From positions 62,001 through 126,000 of the forward strand of contig CAZCTR010000001.1 of NCBI GenBank assembly GCA_964501715.1: a stretch of DNA of 64,000 nucleotides, read 5' to 3'. Made by a program: the position numbers and the translations under genes. Below, one piece after another: positions 1 through 7,958 of the stretch. Position 1 is the first letter of the stretch. Every line of letters starts with the position of its first letter. The stretch comes from M55B118 sp964501715 (lineage in GTDB: Bacteria > Bacillota_I > Bacilli_A > Izemoplasmatales > Izemoplasmataceae). Under the pieces are notes generated by a model. The model worked only from the letters and a program-made list of their open reading frames with translations. It ran no database searches and was not told the DNA's origin.

Positions 1-219
1 GAGTGCCATCTCCATGTCCTCACTGTCCATGCCGATGCCGTCATCAATGACCTTGATGGATTTGAGTCCGGAATCCTGCAATTCAATGGTGATTCGGGTG
101 CTGTTCGCGTCAATCGCGTTCTCTAGCAGTTCCTTGACGACACTGGCGGGGTTCTCAACCACCTCGCCCGCGGCGATCATATTGGATAGGTTCGTATCGA
201 GTTGCCTGATAGATCCCAT
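1..219 (-). CDS. mutL: DNA mismatch repair protein MutL, N-terminal part (runs off window)
   Basis: The 73 codons present match the MutL N-terminus, the GHKL ATPase that couples MutS mismatch recognition to strand incision. Visible are the opening IRQLD, the AAGEVVENPASVVKELLENA stretch carrying the ATPase N-box glutamate and asparagine, and the DDGIGM box that contacts the adenine. The start is ATG at 219, preceded by a strong AAGGAGGTGG ribosome-binding site. The remaining C-terminal part lies beyond position 1. mutS lies upstream on the same strand but is separated by an oppositely oriented gene, so mutL must have its own promoter in 220-340. Identification is secure; completeness of the gene cannot be judged. 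Confidence 0.96.
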   Translation of the reverse strand, partial: MGSIRQLDTNLSNMIAAGEVVENPASVVKELLENAIDANSTRITIELQDSGLKSIKVIDDGIGMDSEDMEMAL

Positions 220-297
220 GCGACCACCTCCTTCAGGGGATGTCTTTTGTATTTTACCATGTTTGAGACCTTTATGATATCCCTGGCATCCAATTCA

Positions 298-326
298 TTG
301 TCCATAGGTCGCGGATGAGGTACAAT
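298..326 (+). promoter_or_regulatory. Predicted sigma-A promoter of the DUF3137 gene
   Basis: TTGTCC at 298-303 and TACAAT at 321-326 are separated by 17 bases, directly upstream of the plus-strand gene at 359. The -35 is imperfect. The element sits in the divergent gap with mutL. Confidence 0.5.
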
Positions 327-358
327 GGGGATGAGACACCATACTAGGAGTGATGACT

Positions 359-1180
359 TTGAGTGACAAACAGACTTATTCAGACATGATATCTTCACAG
401 GAAGGCAGGCTCATCATCGGTCAGACTTTGATGCTTCTTAGTGCGATCAGCCTACCTTTCGCCTTCATGATCCACTTGGCGCTTTTGATTGTGAGCGCGC
501 TTTTACTGACGTTCGGCATCAAGCTTTATTTCGATGCGAAGGAGTTTTTGAAGAAAGCGAGGGAACGCTTTTTACACGATGAAGTGGCGCCCCGCCTAAA
601 AAAAGAGGTGAACATAGACTTCTATCCTGATGAAGGATTGCCTGCGGATTTCTTCGAAGGCAGCAAATCTCTTGAGATCGACCAGGCCTATGAGAGTTTT
701 CAACGTTTTGAAATGAATCGCGAGACCTTTCAGATCAAGGGGGCTTTCGTCCGGACGGGGCCAAGAGCCAAGAAATTCCAGACCTATCAGGATGATGCCT
801 TGTTCGAAGGGAAGGTCGTGCACATCGTGTTCGACAGGCTTTTCAAAAATCCGGTGACCCTCAGTGAACAGCCCGGAGAGAACGCCTATCCCATGGGCCC
901 CCTTTACGCCCATGGGCAGAAAGCGGGCCAGTTCGTCTCCATGGGCGAGCATGCCAAGGAAGTCTTCAGCACCTTCTCCCGGAAACACGGCGGGGACCTC
1001 AAGATCATCATGAAAGAGAATCATCTCTACCTTTTCTTGAAGGACCACCGCCCCTTCATCGATTTGTCCCCGGCCAAACCGATCGGCGAACCGCCGATAC
1101 GTTTCTTTAAGTCTTTCACTGAAAATGTGACCACCCTCGCCGAGGTCTTGAGATCAGACGACCAGGTGATGCGCGATTGA
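359..1180 (+). CDS. DUF3137-like membrane protein
   Basis: A protein of about 273 residues with two adjacent hydrophobic segments near residues 17-57 followed by a soluble domain. The soluble part has the arrangement I know from DUF3137 proteins: a central stretch with a conserved phenylalanine/glycine-rich fold (FEGKVVHIVFDRLF) and an end segment (IIMKENHLYLFLK). Function is unknown in the family; a membrane-bound sensor or scaffold facing the cytoplasm is only a guess. Possible starts are GTG 350, ATG 353 and TTG 359. The AGGAG at 346-350 is 8 bases from TTG 359 but only 2 from the ATG, so TTG is preferred. It lies between mutL and mutS but on the opposite strand, which splits a normally adjacent pair. 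Confidence 0.7.
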   Translation: MSDKQTYSDMISSQEGRLIIGQTLMLLSAISLPFAFMIHLALLIVSALLLTFGIKLYFDAKEFLKKARERFLHDEVAPRLKKEVNIDFYPDEGLPADFFEGSKSLEIDQAYESFQRFEMNRETFQIKGAFVRTGPRAKKFQTYQDDALFEGKVVHIVFDRLFKNPVTLSEQPGENAYPMGPLYAHGQKAGQFVSMGEHAKEVFSTFSRKHGGDLKIIMKENHLYLFLKDHRPFIDLSPAKPIGEPPIRFFKSFTENVTTLAEVLRSDDQVMRD

Positions 1181-1226
1181 AAAAAAACGTCCGGCAGATG
1201 AGTTTCAACATCTTCCGGACGTTTTT
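1181..1226. terminator. Bidirectional terminator between DUF3137 gene and mutS
   Basis: The arms AACGTCCGG (1187-1195) and CCGGACGTT (1215-1223) form a stem flanked by an A-run on the left and a T-run on the right. It can therefore end transcription from both converging genes. Confidence 0.8.
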
Positions 1227-3773
1227 CTATTGTCGGTTCTTCAAGGCTTCTTTCAACTCATAAAGTTTGGTGAGGGCGTCAATCGGCTTCATCTCATCGG
1301 GATTGATGCGCTCGAGCGCATCGATCACCGGATGATTTCCCGGGGGGTCTTCCGTCGGTTCCTCCATGGTGAAGAGATTGGGCTCGCGGGTGGATGCCTC
1401 CCCTCTTTCAAGGTCTGAAAGAATGGTTTTGCTGCGCCGTATGAGGGACGGGGGCAGTTTCGCAAGCGAGGCGACATTGATTCCATAAGAACGATCGGCC
1501 TTGCCGGCTTTGACCTTGTGATGGAAACGGATGGCGTCCCCTTCCTCTTTTGCGTCCACATGAACATTTCTGAGCCTTCCGAGGTGCTCCTCGAGGCGGG
1601 TCAGTTCATGGTAATGCGTGGAGAAGAGTGTCTTGGCTTTGATTTTCTCATGGATATATTCTATGATTGCCTGGGCGATGGCCATGCCATCATAGGTAGA
1701 GGTTCCACGACCGATTTCATCAAAGAGAATCAATGAACGGTCCGTAGCCTGCTTGATCGCGTGGTTCGCATCCAGCATCTCGACCATGAAGGTCGATTTT
1801 CCGCTGATGAGGTCATCGCTCGCGCCGATGCGCGTGAAGAGCTGATCAAAGACTGGAAGGTTTGCGCTCTTCGCCGGAACAAAGGATCCGATCTGCGCCA
1901 TGATCGCTGTGATGGCCAGTTGTCTCATGTAAGTGGATTTACCGCTCATGTTCGGGCCGGTGATGAGCATGATGTCGGTCGTGTCGTCCATGACGGTGTC
2001 ATTGGGGATGAACGGGTCCTCTAGGAACGCGTCGACCACCGGATGCCATCCTTCCCGGATATCGATCTGCCTGCCCTCGTGAAGCGAGGGGCGGTTCAAT
2101 GCGTATTTCTCGGACACGGTCGAAAGGGATAGGAACATGTCCACCTCACTGATGATCTCGGCATTCTTCTGGATCTTCGGAATGGTTTTCCTGACCTGGT
2201 CCCTGAGCTCGGTGAAGAGTTCGTATTCCCTTTGAACGCTCTTCTCCTCGCTTGAGAGAATGACTTTCTCCTTTTCCTTGAGGGCTTCTGTGATATAACG
2301 CTCGGCATTCGCAAGGGTCTGTTTGCGAGTGTAGCCGAATTCGTCCTTGATATGCTTGATCTGGCCTTTCGGCACTTCGATGTAATAACCGAACACACGG
2401 TTGTAGCCGACCTTGAGTTTTTTGATTCCGGTTTTTTCGCGTTCGCTCTCTTCAAGTTTCGCAAGCCAGTCATTCACATTCAAATGGATGTCCTTGAGCT
2501 CATCGAGGTCATCGTCATATCCCTTTTTGAACATGCCGCCTTCCTTGATGGTGATCGGAGGGTCGTCGACAAGTGCCTGTTCAAGCGTCTTGAGTATGGC
2601 TTCAAGCGGGTCGGTCGAGGCGGAAAGGAAACGGCTGTATTCAAGGTCGAGCCTTTTGAGGGCATCCTGGAAATCAGGAAGGATCTTGAGGCTTCGTCTC
2701 AGCTGGACGAGATCCTTGGCATTGGTGTTGCCATAGGAGATCCGGCCCACAATCCTCTCGAGGTCATAGACATGCTTGAGGAGTTCTGAAAGCTCATCCT
2801 TTATGAGAAATTCATTGTTGAGTGACTGGATGAAATCGTATCGGGTCTCCAAGGTGTCCTTGTTGACGCTTGGACGGAGGATCTGGCGCTTTAGGAATCT
2901 CGCTCCCATGGCCGTCTTGGTCTTGTTCAAAAGCCAGAAAAGCGAACCGTTTTCCTTGTTCTTGATCATCGTGCGGGTGAGTTCAAGGTGACGGATCGTG
3001 CCCGCATCCATCCTGAGATAGCTGCTCGCTTCGATGTGTTCGGCCTTCTTGAGATGCAGAAGCGTACGCTTCTGGGTTTCCATGATATAGCTCAGAAGCC
3101 TTCTGGTGGTTTTTTTCTCCTCGTGAGTCGGGATGTCTTCAAGAAGGTGTTCGAACGTGTCATGGATCTCTGTGCTATGATGAATCGAGAGTGTGATGCC
3201 TTCGTGTTCGGCGTATGCTTCGATGTATGAGCGGTCGAATGCATGGGACAGGACGATTTCTTTGAGGGGTATGGTCGAAAGCTCATTGATGAGCGCACCC
3301 CCGTCCTTCGGGGTCTTGAGCACGCCCATTTCCCCGGTTGAGACGTTTAAGAAGCTGATGGTATAGAAATACTCGCTGAGTCCCACAGCGGCGATATGAT
3401 GCGATTCGATGCCGTATTCGTCAATGTTCGTTCCCGGGGTGACGAGGCGGATGACATCGCGGTCGACAAGTTTCTTGCCCTTTTCCGGCAATTCGGTCTG
3501 TTCGCATATTGCGACTTTGTAGCCCTTGTCGACAAGCCTTGAGATATAGGTCTCACTCGAATGGTGCGGGACACCGCACATGGGGACCTTCTCCTCTCCA
3601 CCATCGCGAGCGGTGAGCTGGATTTCCAGTTCCCTGCTGGCGACCAGTGCGTCCTCGAAGAACATCTCATAAAAGTCGCCGAGACGAAAAAAGACTATAG
3701 CATCGTTATAGTCTTCTTTGATCCTAAGGTATTGTTGCATCATGGGAGTATATCTGTTTTTGTCGCGACTCAT
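1227..3773 (-). CDS. mutS: DNA mismatch repair protein MutS
   Basis: Full-length MutS (848 residues; family usually 850-870). It binds base mismatches as a dimer and recruits MutL. The mismatch-reading F-x-E motif is present near residue 34 (GDFYEMF). The core and clamp domains occupy the middle. The ABC-type ATPase has Walker A GPNMSGKST, the signature region around GKSTFMVEM, Walker B LILFDEIGRGTSTYDG and the H-loop STHYHEL, followed by a C-terminal tail resembling the tetramerisation helix. It starts at ATG 3773, 11 bases after the stop of the tail-anchored repeat protein, so the two genes are probably cotranscribed. A terminator follows. Confidence 0.98.
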   Translation of the reverse strand: MSRDKNRYTPMMQQYLRIKEDYNDAIVFFRLGDFYEMFFEDALVASRELEIQLTARDGGEEKVPMCGVPHHSSETYISRLVDKGYKVAICEQTELPEKGKKLVDRDVIRLVTPGTNIDEYGIESHHIAAVGLSEYFYTISFLNVSTGEMGVLKTPKDGGALINELSTIPLKEIVLSHAFDRSYIEAYAEHEGITLSIHHSTEIHDTFEHLLEDIPTHEEKKTTRRLLSYIMETQKRTLLHLKKAEHIEASSYLRMDAGTIRHLELTRTMIKNKENGSLFWLLNKTKTAMGARFLKRQILRPSVNKDTLETRYDFIQSLNNEFLIKDELSELLKHVYDLERIVGRISYGNTNAKDLVQLRRSLKILPDFQDALKRLDLEYSRFLSASTDPLEAILKTLEQALVDDPPITIKEGGMFKKGYDDDLDELKDIHLNVNDWLAKLEESEREKTGIKKLKVGYNRVFGYYIEVPKGQIKHIKDEFGYTRKQTLANAERYITEALKEKEKVILSSEEKSVQREYELFTELRDQVRKTIPKIQKNAEIISEVDMFLSLSTVSEKYALNRPSLHEGRQIDIREGWHPVVDAFLEDPFIPNDTVMDDTTDIMLITGPNMSGKSTYMRQLAITAIMAQIGSFVPAKSANLPVFDQLFTRIGASDDLISGKSTFMVEMLDANHAIKQATDRSLILFDEIGRGTSTYDGMAIAQAIIEYIHEKIKAKTLFSTHYHELTRLEEHLGRLRNVHVDAKEEGDAIRFHHKVKAGKADRSYGINVASLAKLPPSLIRRSKTILSDLERGEASTREPNLFTMEEPTEDPPGNHPVIDALERINPDEMKPIDALTKLYELKEALKNRQ

Positions 3774-3784
3774 GGTCTCACATC

Positions 3785-4765
3785 CTATATGAGGTCGAAC
3801 ATGACGATGATCACTGCCGCAGCGACGATGATCAATGCGATGGTGACATCACGCATCACACGGTTCTTGCGTCTGTGGGCGACGGTGTATTTCTGCGCGA
3901 TCTCTTCGAATTTGGCATTGTAGAGATACTCTTCGATGTTGATGCCCTCGAAGATCTTGCTGTTCTCCTCATGTATGGGAACAGCTCCCTCCTTGCGCTT
4001 GATGAGGATGTATTCTATCATGTCCACTTTCTTCAGTTCGATCGACATGTTGATATTGTTTTCTTTCGCATGGCGTTCAAGGTCAAGAATCGATTTCTTC
4101 TCGAGTTTTTCCTGTTCCGCGTCGTTGAGGTCAAGGCGTATGGATATGATGTCGATGAGCTGTCGCTTGTTGATCCTTCTGGGGATCTCGACACCGTGTT
4201 TTTTTCCGAGTTCACGGATATCGTTCATTGTTGTCGCATGTTGCAGGACTTCTCGGGCCTCATCCTCGCGGCACCCTTCGAAATAACCTTCGGGTTCGAA
4301 GTATACATCCGCGAAATTCTCTTTCAGCGTCGCATACTTCTCCTGTTCACTGCGTTGATATTTCATGGTGAGGTTCTGCAGCTTGATGAACTCCAGATTG
4401 TTGATGCCGAGTTCACCCCGATTGTGGACAATGATATCCCAGAAATCCTTTTTGTACTCCTTGACATCCACCGTGATGCCATAACTTTCAGCCAGGCGTT
4501 CAAGCTGGAAGATGGTGAACTTGTCAAACCATTTGAGACGATGTTTCATCTCGTCTGAGAATTTGTTGTTGTTGTCGGCGTTGGCGATGATCGGGGCGAT
4601 GTTCTTCCTGACAAGGGCTTTGTGCAGATAGTTCGGGAGAAAGATTTCCTTGTTCTTGAGGTATTTGACGATTTCAGAGGACGGGATCACTACAAAGGAC
4701 TCAATCAGCTTCTCGATTGAGACTTTCTTGTTGTTGAGTTCGATGGATTCCTCTTTTCGCTTCAT
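3785..4765 (-). CDS. Unrecognised tail-anchored protein with helix-extension-helix repeats
   Basis: I do not recognise this 326-residue protein as a named family. At least three stretches share the spacing of SAP/LEM/Rho-N-like helix-extension-helix units: residues 83-113 (FQLERLAESYGI..KKDFWDIIV), 179-210 (DIRELGKKHGVE..KRQLIDIIS) and 225-257 (DLERHAKENNIN..KVDMIEYIL). A weaker one lies at 28-58. Such units often bind DNA or RNA. A single hydrophobic helix at about 306-326 ends the protein, preceded by a basic segment (HRRKNRVMR), which fits a C-terminal tail anchor with the rest in the cytoplasm. Start ATG 4765 has GGAGG seven bases upstream. It occupies the position of cotE in the Bacillus ymcA-cotE-mutS order and probably shares a transcript with mutS. 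Function is unknown. Confidence 0.75.
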   Translation of the reverse strand: MKRKEESIELNNKKVSIEKLIESFVVIPSSEIVKYLKNKEIFLPNYLHKALVRKNIAPIIANADNNNKFSDEMKHRLKWFDKFTIFQLERLAESYGITVDVKEYKKDFWDIIVHNRGELGINNLEFIKLQNLTMKYQRSEQEKYATLKENFADVYFEPEGYFEGCREDEAREVLQHATTMNDIRELGKKHGVEIPRRINKRQLIDIISIRLDLNDAEQEKLEKKSILDLERHAKENNINMSIELKKVDMIEYILIKRKEGAVPIHEENSKIFEGINIEEYLYNAKFEEIAQKYTVAHRRKNRVMRDVTIALIIVAAAVIIVMFDLI

Positions 4766-4797
4766 ATCTAGCCCTCCGCGACCATGCCATTTATTTC

Positions 4798-4826
4798 ATT
4801 ATACACCAGGCACCGTCTTAAATCAA
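4798..4826 (-). promoter_or_regulatory. Predicted promoter of the repeat-protein/mutS operon
   Basis: On the minus strand TTGATT (4826-4821) is followed after 17 bases by TATAAT (4803-4798), upstream of the gene starting at 4765. This would drive the repeat protein and mutS independently of ymcA-miaB. Confidence 0.75.
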
Positions 4827-4854
4827 TCAATCGCCGGGTGTGATGCCAGACTTT

Positions 4855-5178
4855 TCATTCCTCTTCGTTCACGCCGGATTCAATGATTTCAAAAAGCATG
4901 CTCATATCGTCGTTGATGTCTTTTTGAAGCGTGAGATATTGCTGGATCAAAGGTTCTTTTTCCAGTGCCTCAAGTGCTTTGTCATAGGCCTTTTTCTTCT
5001 CTTCGAAATCAGGCTTGCCAAGGGCTTCGCTTTTGACCATGGCCTTTTGCTTCTCAAGTAAGGCTTCATAGGCGTTTTTCAAATCCTGTCTGTGGTCTAT
5101 AGCCTTCTCAAGCGTTCTGTAGGTTGTGATCGTTTCATCTTCGCTTAGTGCCTTCAGAAGCTTATCGAGTGTCCTCAT
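4855..5178 (-). CDS. ymcA: YlbF/YmcA family protein, RicA-like
   Basis: A 107-residue, mostly alpha-helical charged protein of the YlbF/YmcA family. In B. subtilis YmcA (RicA) forms a complex with YlbF and YaaT that binds iron-sulfur clusters and steers RNase Y to chosen transcripts. The assignment as YmcA rather than YlbF rests on position: it overlaps the 3' end of miaB by 17 bases, as ymcA follows miaB in Bacillus, and rny lies three genes upstream. It is shorter than B. subtilis YmcA (143) and has no cysteine, so cluster binding would have to come from the partners. Only the family assignment is firm. Confidence 0.82.
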   Translation of the reverse strand: MRTLDKLLKALSEDETITTYRTLEKAIDHRQDLKNAYEALLEKQKAMVKSEALGKPDFEEKKKAYDKALEALEKEPLIQQYLTLQKDINDDMSMLFEIIESGVNEEE

Positions 5179-6616
5179 CGAGTTCTCCCTCCAGAAACCA
5201 CGTTTTAGCGGTGGTGATTTTCACGCGGACGATTTCTCCGATGAAGGAGGGGTCCGCTTTGACATTGACGAGCTTGTTGTGCGGGGTGTAGCCGGCAAGA
5301 ATGGATGGGTCGTTCTTGCTTTCTCCTTCGATAAGGACTTCGACTGTTTCCCCTTCAAAACGCTCGTGCCCTTTTCTGTACCCTTCATTGACAAGGGTGT
5401 TGAGCTTCTTAAGACGCTCTTTTTTCACCTCTTGGGGTGTCTCGTCGGGATATGAAGCGGCGGGCGTGCCTTCCCTGGGTGAGAATATGAATGTGAAAGC
5501 CCCCTCGAATCCCACGGTTTCGACCATTTCAAGGGTGGCTTCGAAATCATCGTCATTCTCTCCGGGAAAACCGACGATGATGTCTGTGGTGATCGATACG
5601 CCGGGGATGTGCTTGCGCATCTGTTCGGTCAATTCATAGATGCGTTTACGGGTATAGCGTCGATTCATCTTCTTGAGCACCTTGTCGCTTCCGGACTGCA
5701 CTGGAAGATGGATATGGGGCATGAGATTGGGTTTCTCTCCGATAACCCTGACTGTAGAGAGGTCGAAATCGTTCGGGTGCGATGTGGTGAAACGAACCCT
5801 TGGGATGTCGGTTTCCGAGATGTCTTTCAACAGGTCGGAGAACGTGTAGTCCATGCCATCGAAATCGCGGCCATACGCATTCACGTTCTGACCTAGAAGT
5901 GTGACCTCCCTGTATCCTTCGCGGATGAGTACGCGCACTTCTTCCAGGATGTCCTCCGGCCTGCGAGAACGTTCCGTCCCCCTTGTATAGGGGACAACAC
6001 AATATGTGCAAAACTCGTCACAACCATACATGATGCTTACCCATGCCTTGCGGCTGTGGTCGCGTTTCCTGGGAAGGTTCTCCACGATCCGCCCTTCTTC
6101 ACTGAACACTTCAACCACGCGTTCTTTGTTGAAAAGCGCGGTCTCGACATAATTTGGCAGGCGGTCTATGTTGTGGGTGCCGAAGATGAGGTCGACGTAT
6201 GGATAGCTTTTCAAAAGCCGGTTGACAACCTTCTCCTCCTGGGGCATGCAGCCCGAGATTCCAAGCAGAAGGTCTGGGTTGGTCCGTTTGTATTGCTTCA
6301 GCCGTCCGAGTTCGCCGAAGACCCGGTTCTCCGCATTCTCGCGGATGGCACAGGTGTTGAGCAGAATGAAATCCGCTTGCGCTTCCTTGTCCGTCTCAGT
6401 GAACCCGAGGGTTTCAAGCAAGCCCTTGATATGTTCGCTGTCTGCTTCATTGGCCTGGCATCCATATGTCTGGATCTTGTAGCGCTTTCCTGTGGCTATG
6501 CCTTCCAAACGGGCGGGAACGCTGTATGTTTCAACCGAAGTTGCCAGGCTGGATCGTTTCCTGGCTTGTTTCGTGGAAGGTTTCTGGAAATATGTCGAAT
6601 AGTCTTTTGAAGCCAT
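5162..6616 (-). CDS. miaB: tRNA-2-methylthio-N6-dimethylallyladenosine synthase MiaB
   Basis: A radical-SAM methylthiotransferase that adds the methylthio group to i6A37 of tRNAs reading UNN codons. The N-terminal UPF0004 domain carries YGCQANEADSE and two further cysteines (NTCAIRE, GISGCMPQ) for the auxiliary 4Fe-4S cluster. The radical-SAM motif is CDEFCTYC, near residues 199-206. A C-terminal TRAM domain runs to the end (VEVLIEGESKND..LVNVKAD). Its 484 residues are somewhat longer than E. coli MiaB because of an N-terminal extension of about 45 residues, as in Bacillus YmcB. Start ATG 6616 follows AGGTGATAAC. It sits between ymdB (8 bases upstream) and ymcA (overlapping). Confidence 0.97.
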   Translation of the reverse strand: MASKDYSTYFQKPSTKQARKRSSLATSVETYSVPARLEGIATGKRYKIQTYGCQANEADSEHIKGLLETLGFTETDKEAQADFILLNTCAIRENAENRVFGELGRLKQYKRTNPDLLLGISGCMPQEEKVVNRLLKSYPYVDLIFGTHNIDRLPNYVETALFNKERVVEVFSEEGRIVENLPRKRDHSRKAWVSIMYGCDEFCTYCVVPYTRGTERSRRPEDILEEVRVLIREGYREVTLLGQNVNAYGRDFDGMDYTFSDLLKDISETDIPRVRFTTSHPNDFDLSTVRVIGEKPNLMPHIHLPVQSGSDKVLKKMNRRYTRKRIYELTEQMRKHIPGVSITTDIIVGFPGENDDDFEATLEMVETVGFEGAFTFIFSPREGTPAASYPDETPQEVKKERLKKLNTLVNEGYRKGHERFEGETVEVLIEGESKNDPSILAGYTPHNKLVNVKADPSFIGEIVRVKITTAKTWFLEGELDEDTR

Positions 6617-6624
6617 GTTATCAC

Positions 6625-7386
6625 CTATTTGTCGCGATAAGCGACGGGTTGGATTGTTTTATTGTCGGTGTCGATGTGGACACCGTTCATCTGAAGGGGC
6701 TTGGAGGTCTCCGGGCGCATCCTGATGGGAAGTCCAGTGGTGAAGCGTTTGACGATGATATCCTTGTCCGCTCCGAGGATGCCATGCAACGCACCGCTCA
6801 TGCCGATGTCACTCATGTAGAGGGTGCCCTTGGGAAGACGCATCGCATCGTTGGTCTGGACATGCGTGTGAGTGCCCACAGCAATATCCACGCGGCCATC
6901 AAGATAATGCGCGAGCGCCAGCTTCTCACTGGTCGCCTCGGCATGAAGATCGACCAGGATGATATCGGCTTCAAGCGTTTCAAGTGCATCGTCGAGCGCC
7001 TTGAAGGGATTGTCCAACGGGTCGTTCATGAATATGCGTCCCATGACTTGCATGATCGCAACCTTGACACCGTTTATATTGAGAACTTTGAAGCCGGACC
7101 CCGGCGCGCCCTCCGGATAGTTGAGCGGACGGACCACGTTGGCGTCATCAATGTAATCGAACAGTTCTTCTTTTGAAAAGGCGTGGTTGCCCAAGGTGAC
7201 TGCGCGTGCCCCGAAGCGCATCAGGGCCTTGTAATCCTCTTCTTTAATCCCGACGCCACCGGAGACATTCTCACCGTTTATGACGAGCAGGTCATAAGGA
7301 AAATCGCGTTTGGCTTTGGGCAGAAAGGTCTCAATCGCCTTGAGGCCCCGCTCCCCATAGACATCTCCAACATAAAGTATGTTCAT
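6625..7386 (-). CDS. ymdB: YmdB-type metallophosphoesterase
   Basis: A 253-residue calcineurin-like phosphoesterase of the YmdB family. B. subtilis YmdB hydrolyses 2',3'-cyclic nucleotides and affects RNA levels and biofilm choice. Visible metal and phosphate-binding motifs are GDVYGERG at the start, NGENVSGG, LGNHAF, VDLHAEATSEK and GTHTHVQTND, followed by YMSDIGMSG. The gene follows rny as in Bacillus, with a Nudix gene inserted between them that overlaps it by 4 bases. It lies 8 bases before miaB. The placement beside rny and ymcA agrees with a role in RNA metabolism. Confidence 0.93.
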   Translation of the reverse strand: MNILYVGDVYGERGLKAIETFLPKAKRDFPYDLLVINGENVSGGVGIKEEDYKALMRFGARAVTLGNHAFSKEELFDYIDDANVVRPLNYPEGAPGSGFKVLNINGVKVAIMQVMGRIFMNDPLDNPFKALDDALETLEADIILVDLHAEATSEKLALAHYLDGRVDIAVGTHTHVQTNDAMRLPKGTLYMSDIGMSGALHGILGADKDIIVKRFTTGLPIRMRPETSKPLQMNGVHIDTDNKTIQPVAYRDK

Positions 7387-7904
7387 CGTTCACCTTCTTT
7401 CAGGATCGAGAAGTAATCCTCAGTGCCAAGCAGTGCGTCATAATCCCAGAACGCTTTTCTGGAAACCATGTCCAGGATGGTGTCCAAGGAGACATAGGCC
7501 ACTTCAAGGACCTCTTCCTCATCCAACGAGAGTTCTCTTATATCAGGTGCATGACGGGTATGATAGACATGGGTGATGGTGTGGTATCTGTTGTGTTCGG
7601 AAAGGATTCTGGCACGGTGTTCAAGGTCACCGGGTTTCAACGACAGCCCGATTTCCTCCCTTACCTCACGGACCGCCGATATCCTCGGGGACTCCCCTTG
7701 TGATGCAAGGCCGCTTGTGATCGCCCATTGGTGAGGGACGGGATCATCTGTCTTGGCCCGTTTCTGGATCAGGAACTTGCCATCAGCCCGTTCAATCCAG
7801 ACATGTATCACCATGAAGAATTCCCCCTCTTCAAGCGGGGTTCCGCGGGCGACCGATTTATTCAAGGGCCTCCCATCGGCGTCATAAACGTCAAAATATT
7901 CCAT
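7383..7904 (-). CDS. Nudix hydrolase
   Basis: A 173-residue Nudix protein. The Nudix box is complete around residues 66-88: a glycine, E after five residues, then REVREEIGL, with the metal-binding glutamates in place. The opening YFDVYDADGRPLNK and the HVWIERADGKFLIQKRA segment resemble the YfcD/isopentenyl-diphosphate-isomerase-like Nudix subgroup, whose true substrates are mostly unknown. It overlaps ymdB by ATGA and so is probably translationally coupled to it. It lies after the rny terminator and has no clear promoter of its own visible. Substrate cannot be predicted from sequence. Confidence 0.9.
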   Translation of the reverse strand: MEYFDVYDADGRPLNKSVARGTPLEEGEFFMVIHVWIERADGKFLIQKRAKTDDPVPHQWAITSGLASQGESPRISAVREVREEIGLSLKPGDLEHRARILSEHNRYHTITHVYHTRHAPDIRELSLDEEEVLEVAYVSLDTILDMVSRKAFWDYDALLGTEDYFSILKEGER

Positions 7905-7923
7905 AGTTTCTCCTTCTACTTCT

Positions 7924-7950
7924 AAAAAGCCTTCCGCTAGGGAAGGCTTT
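7924..7950 (-). terminator. Terminator after rny
   Basis: The arms AAAGCCTTCC (7926-7935) and GGAAGGCTTT (7941-7950) form a 10-bp stem. On the minus strand it is followed by a short T-rich tail. Confidence 0.75.
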
Positions 7951-7958
7951 GTTAGTGA

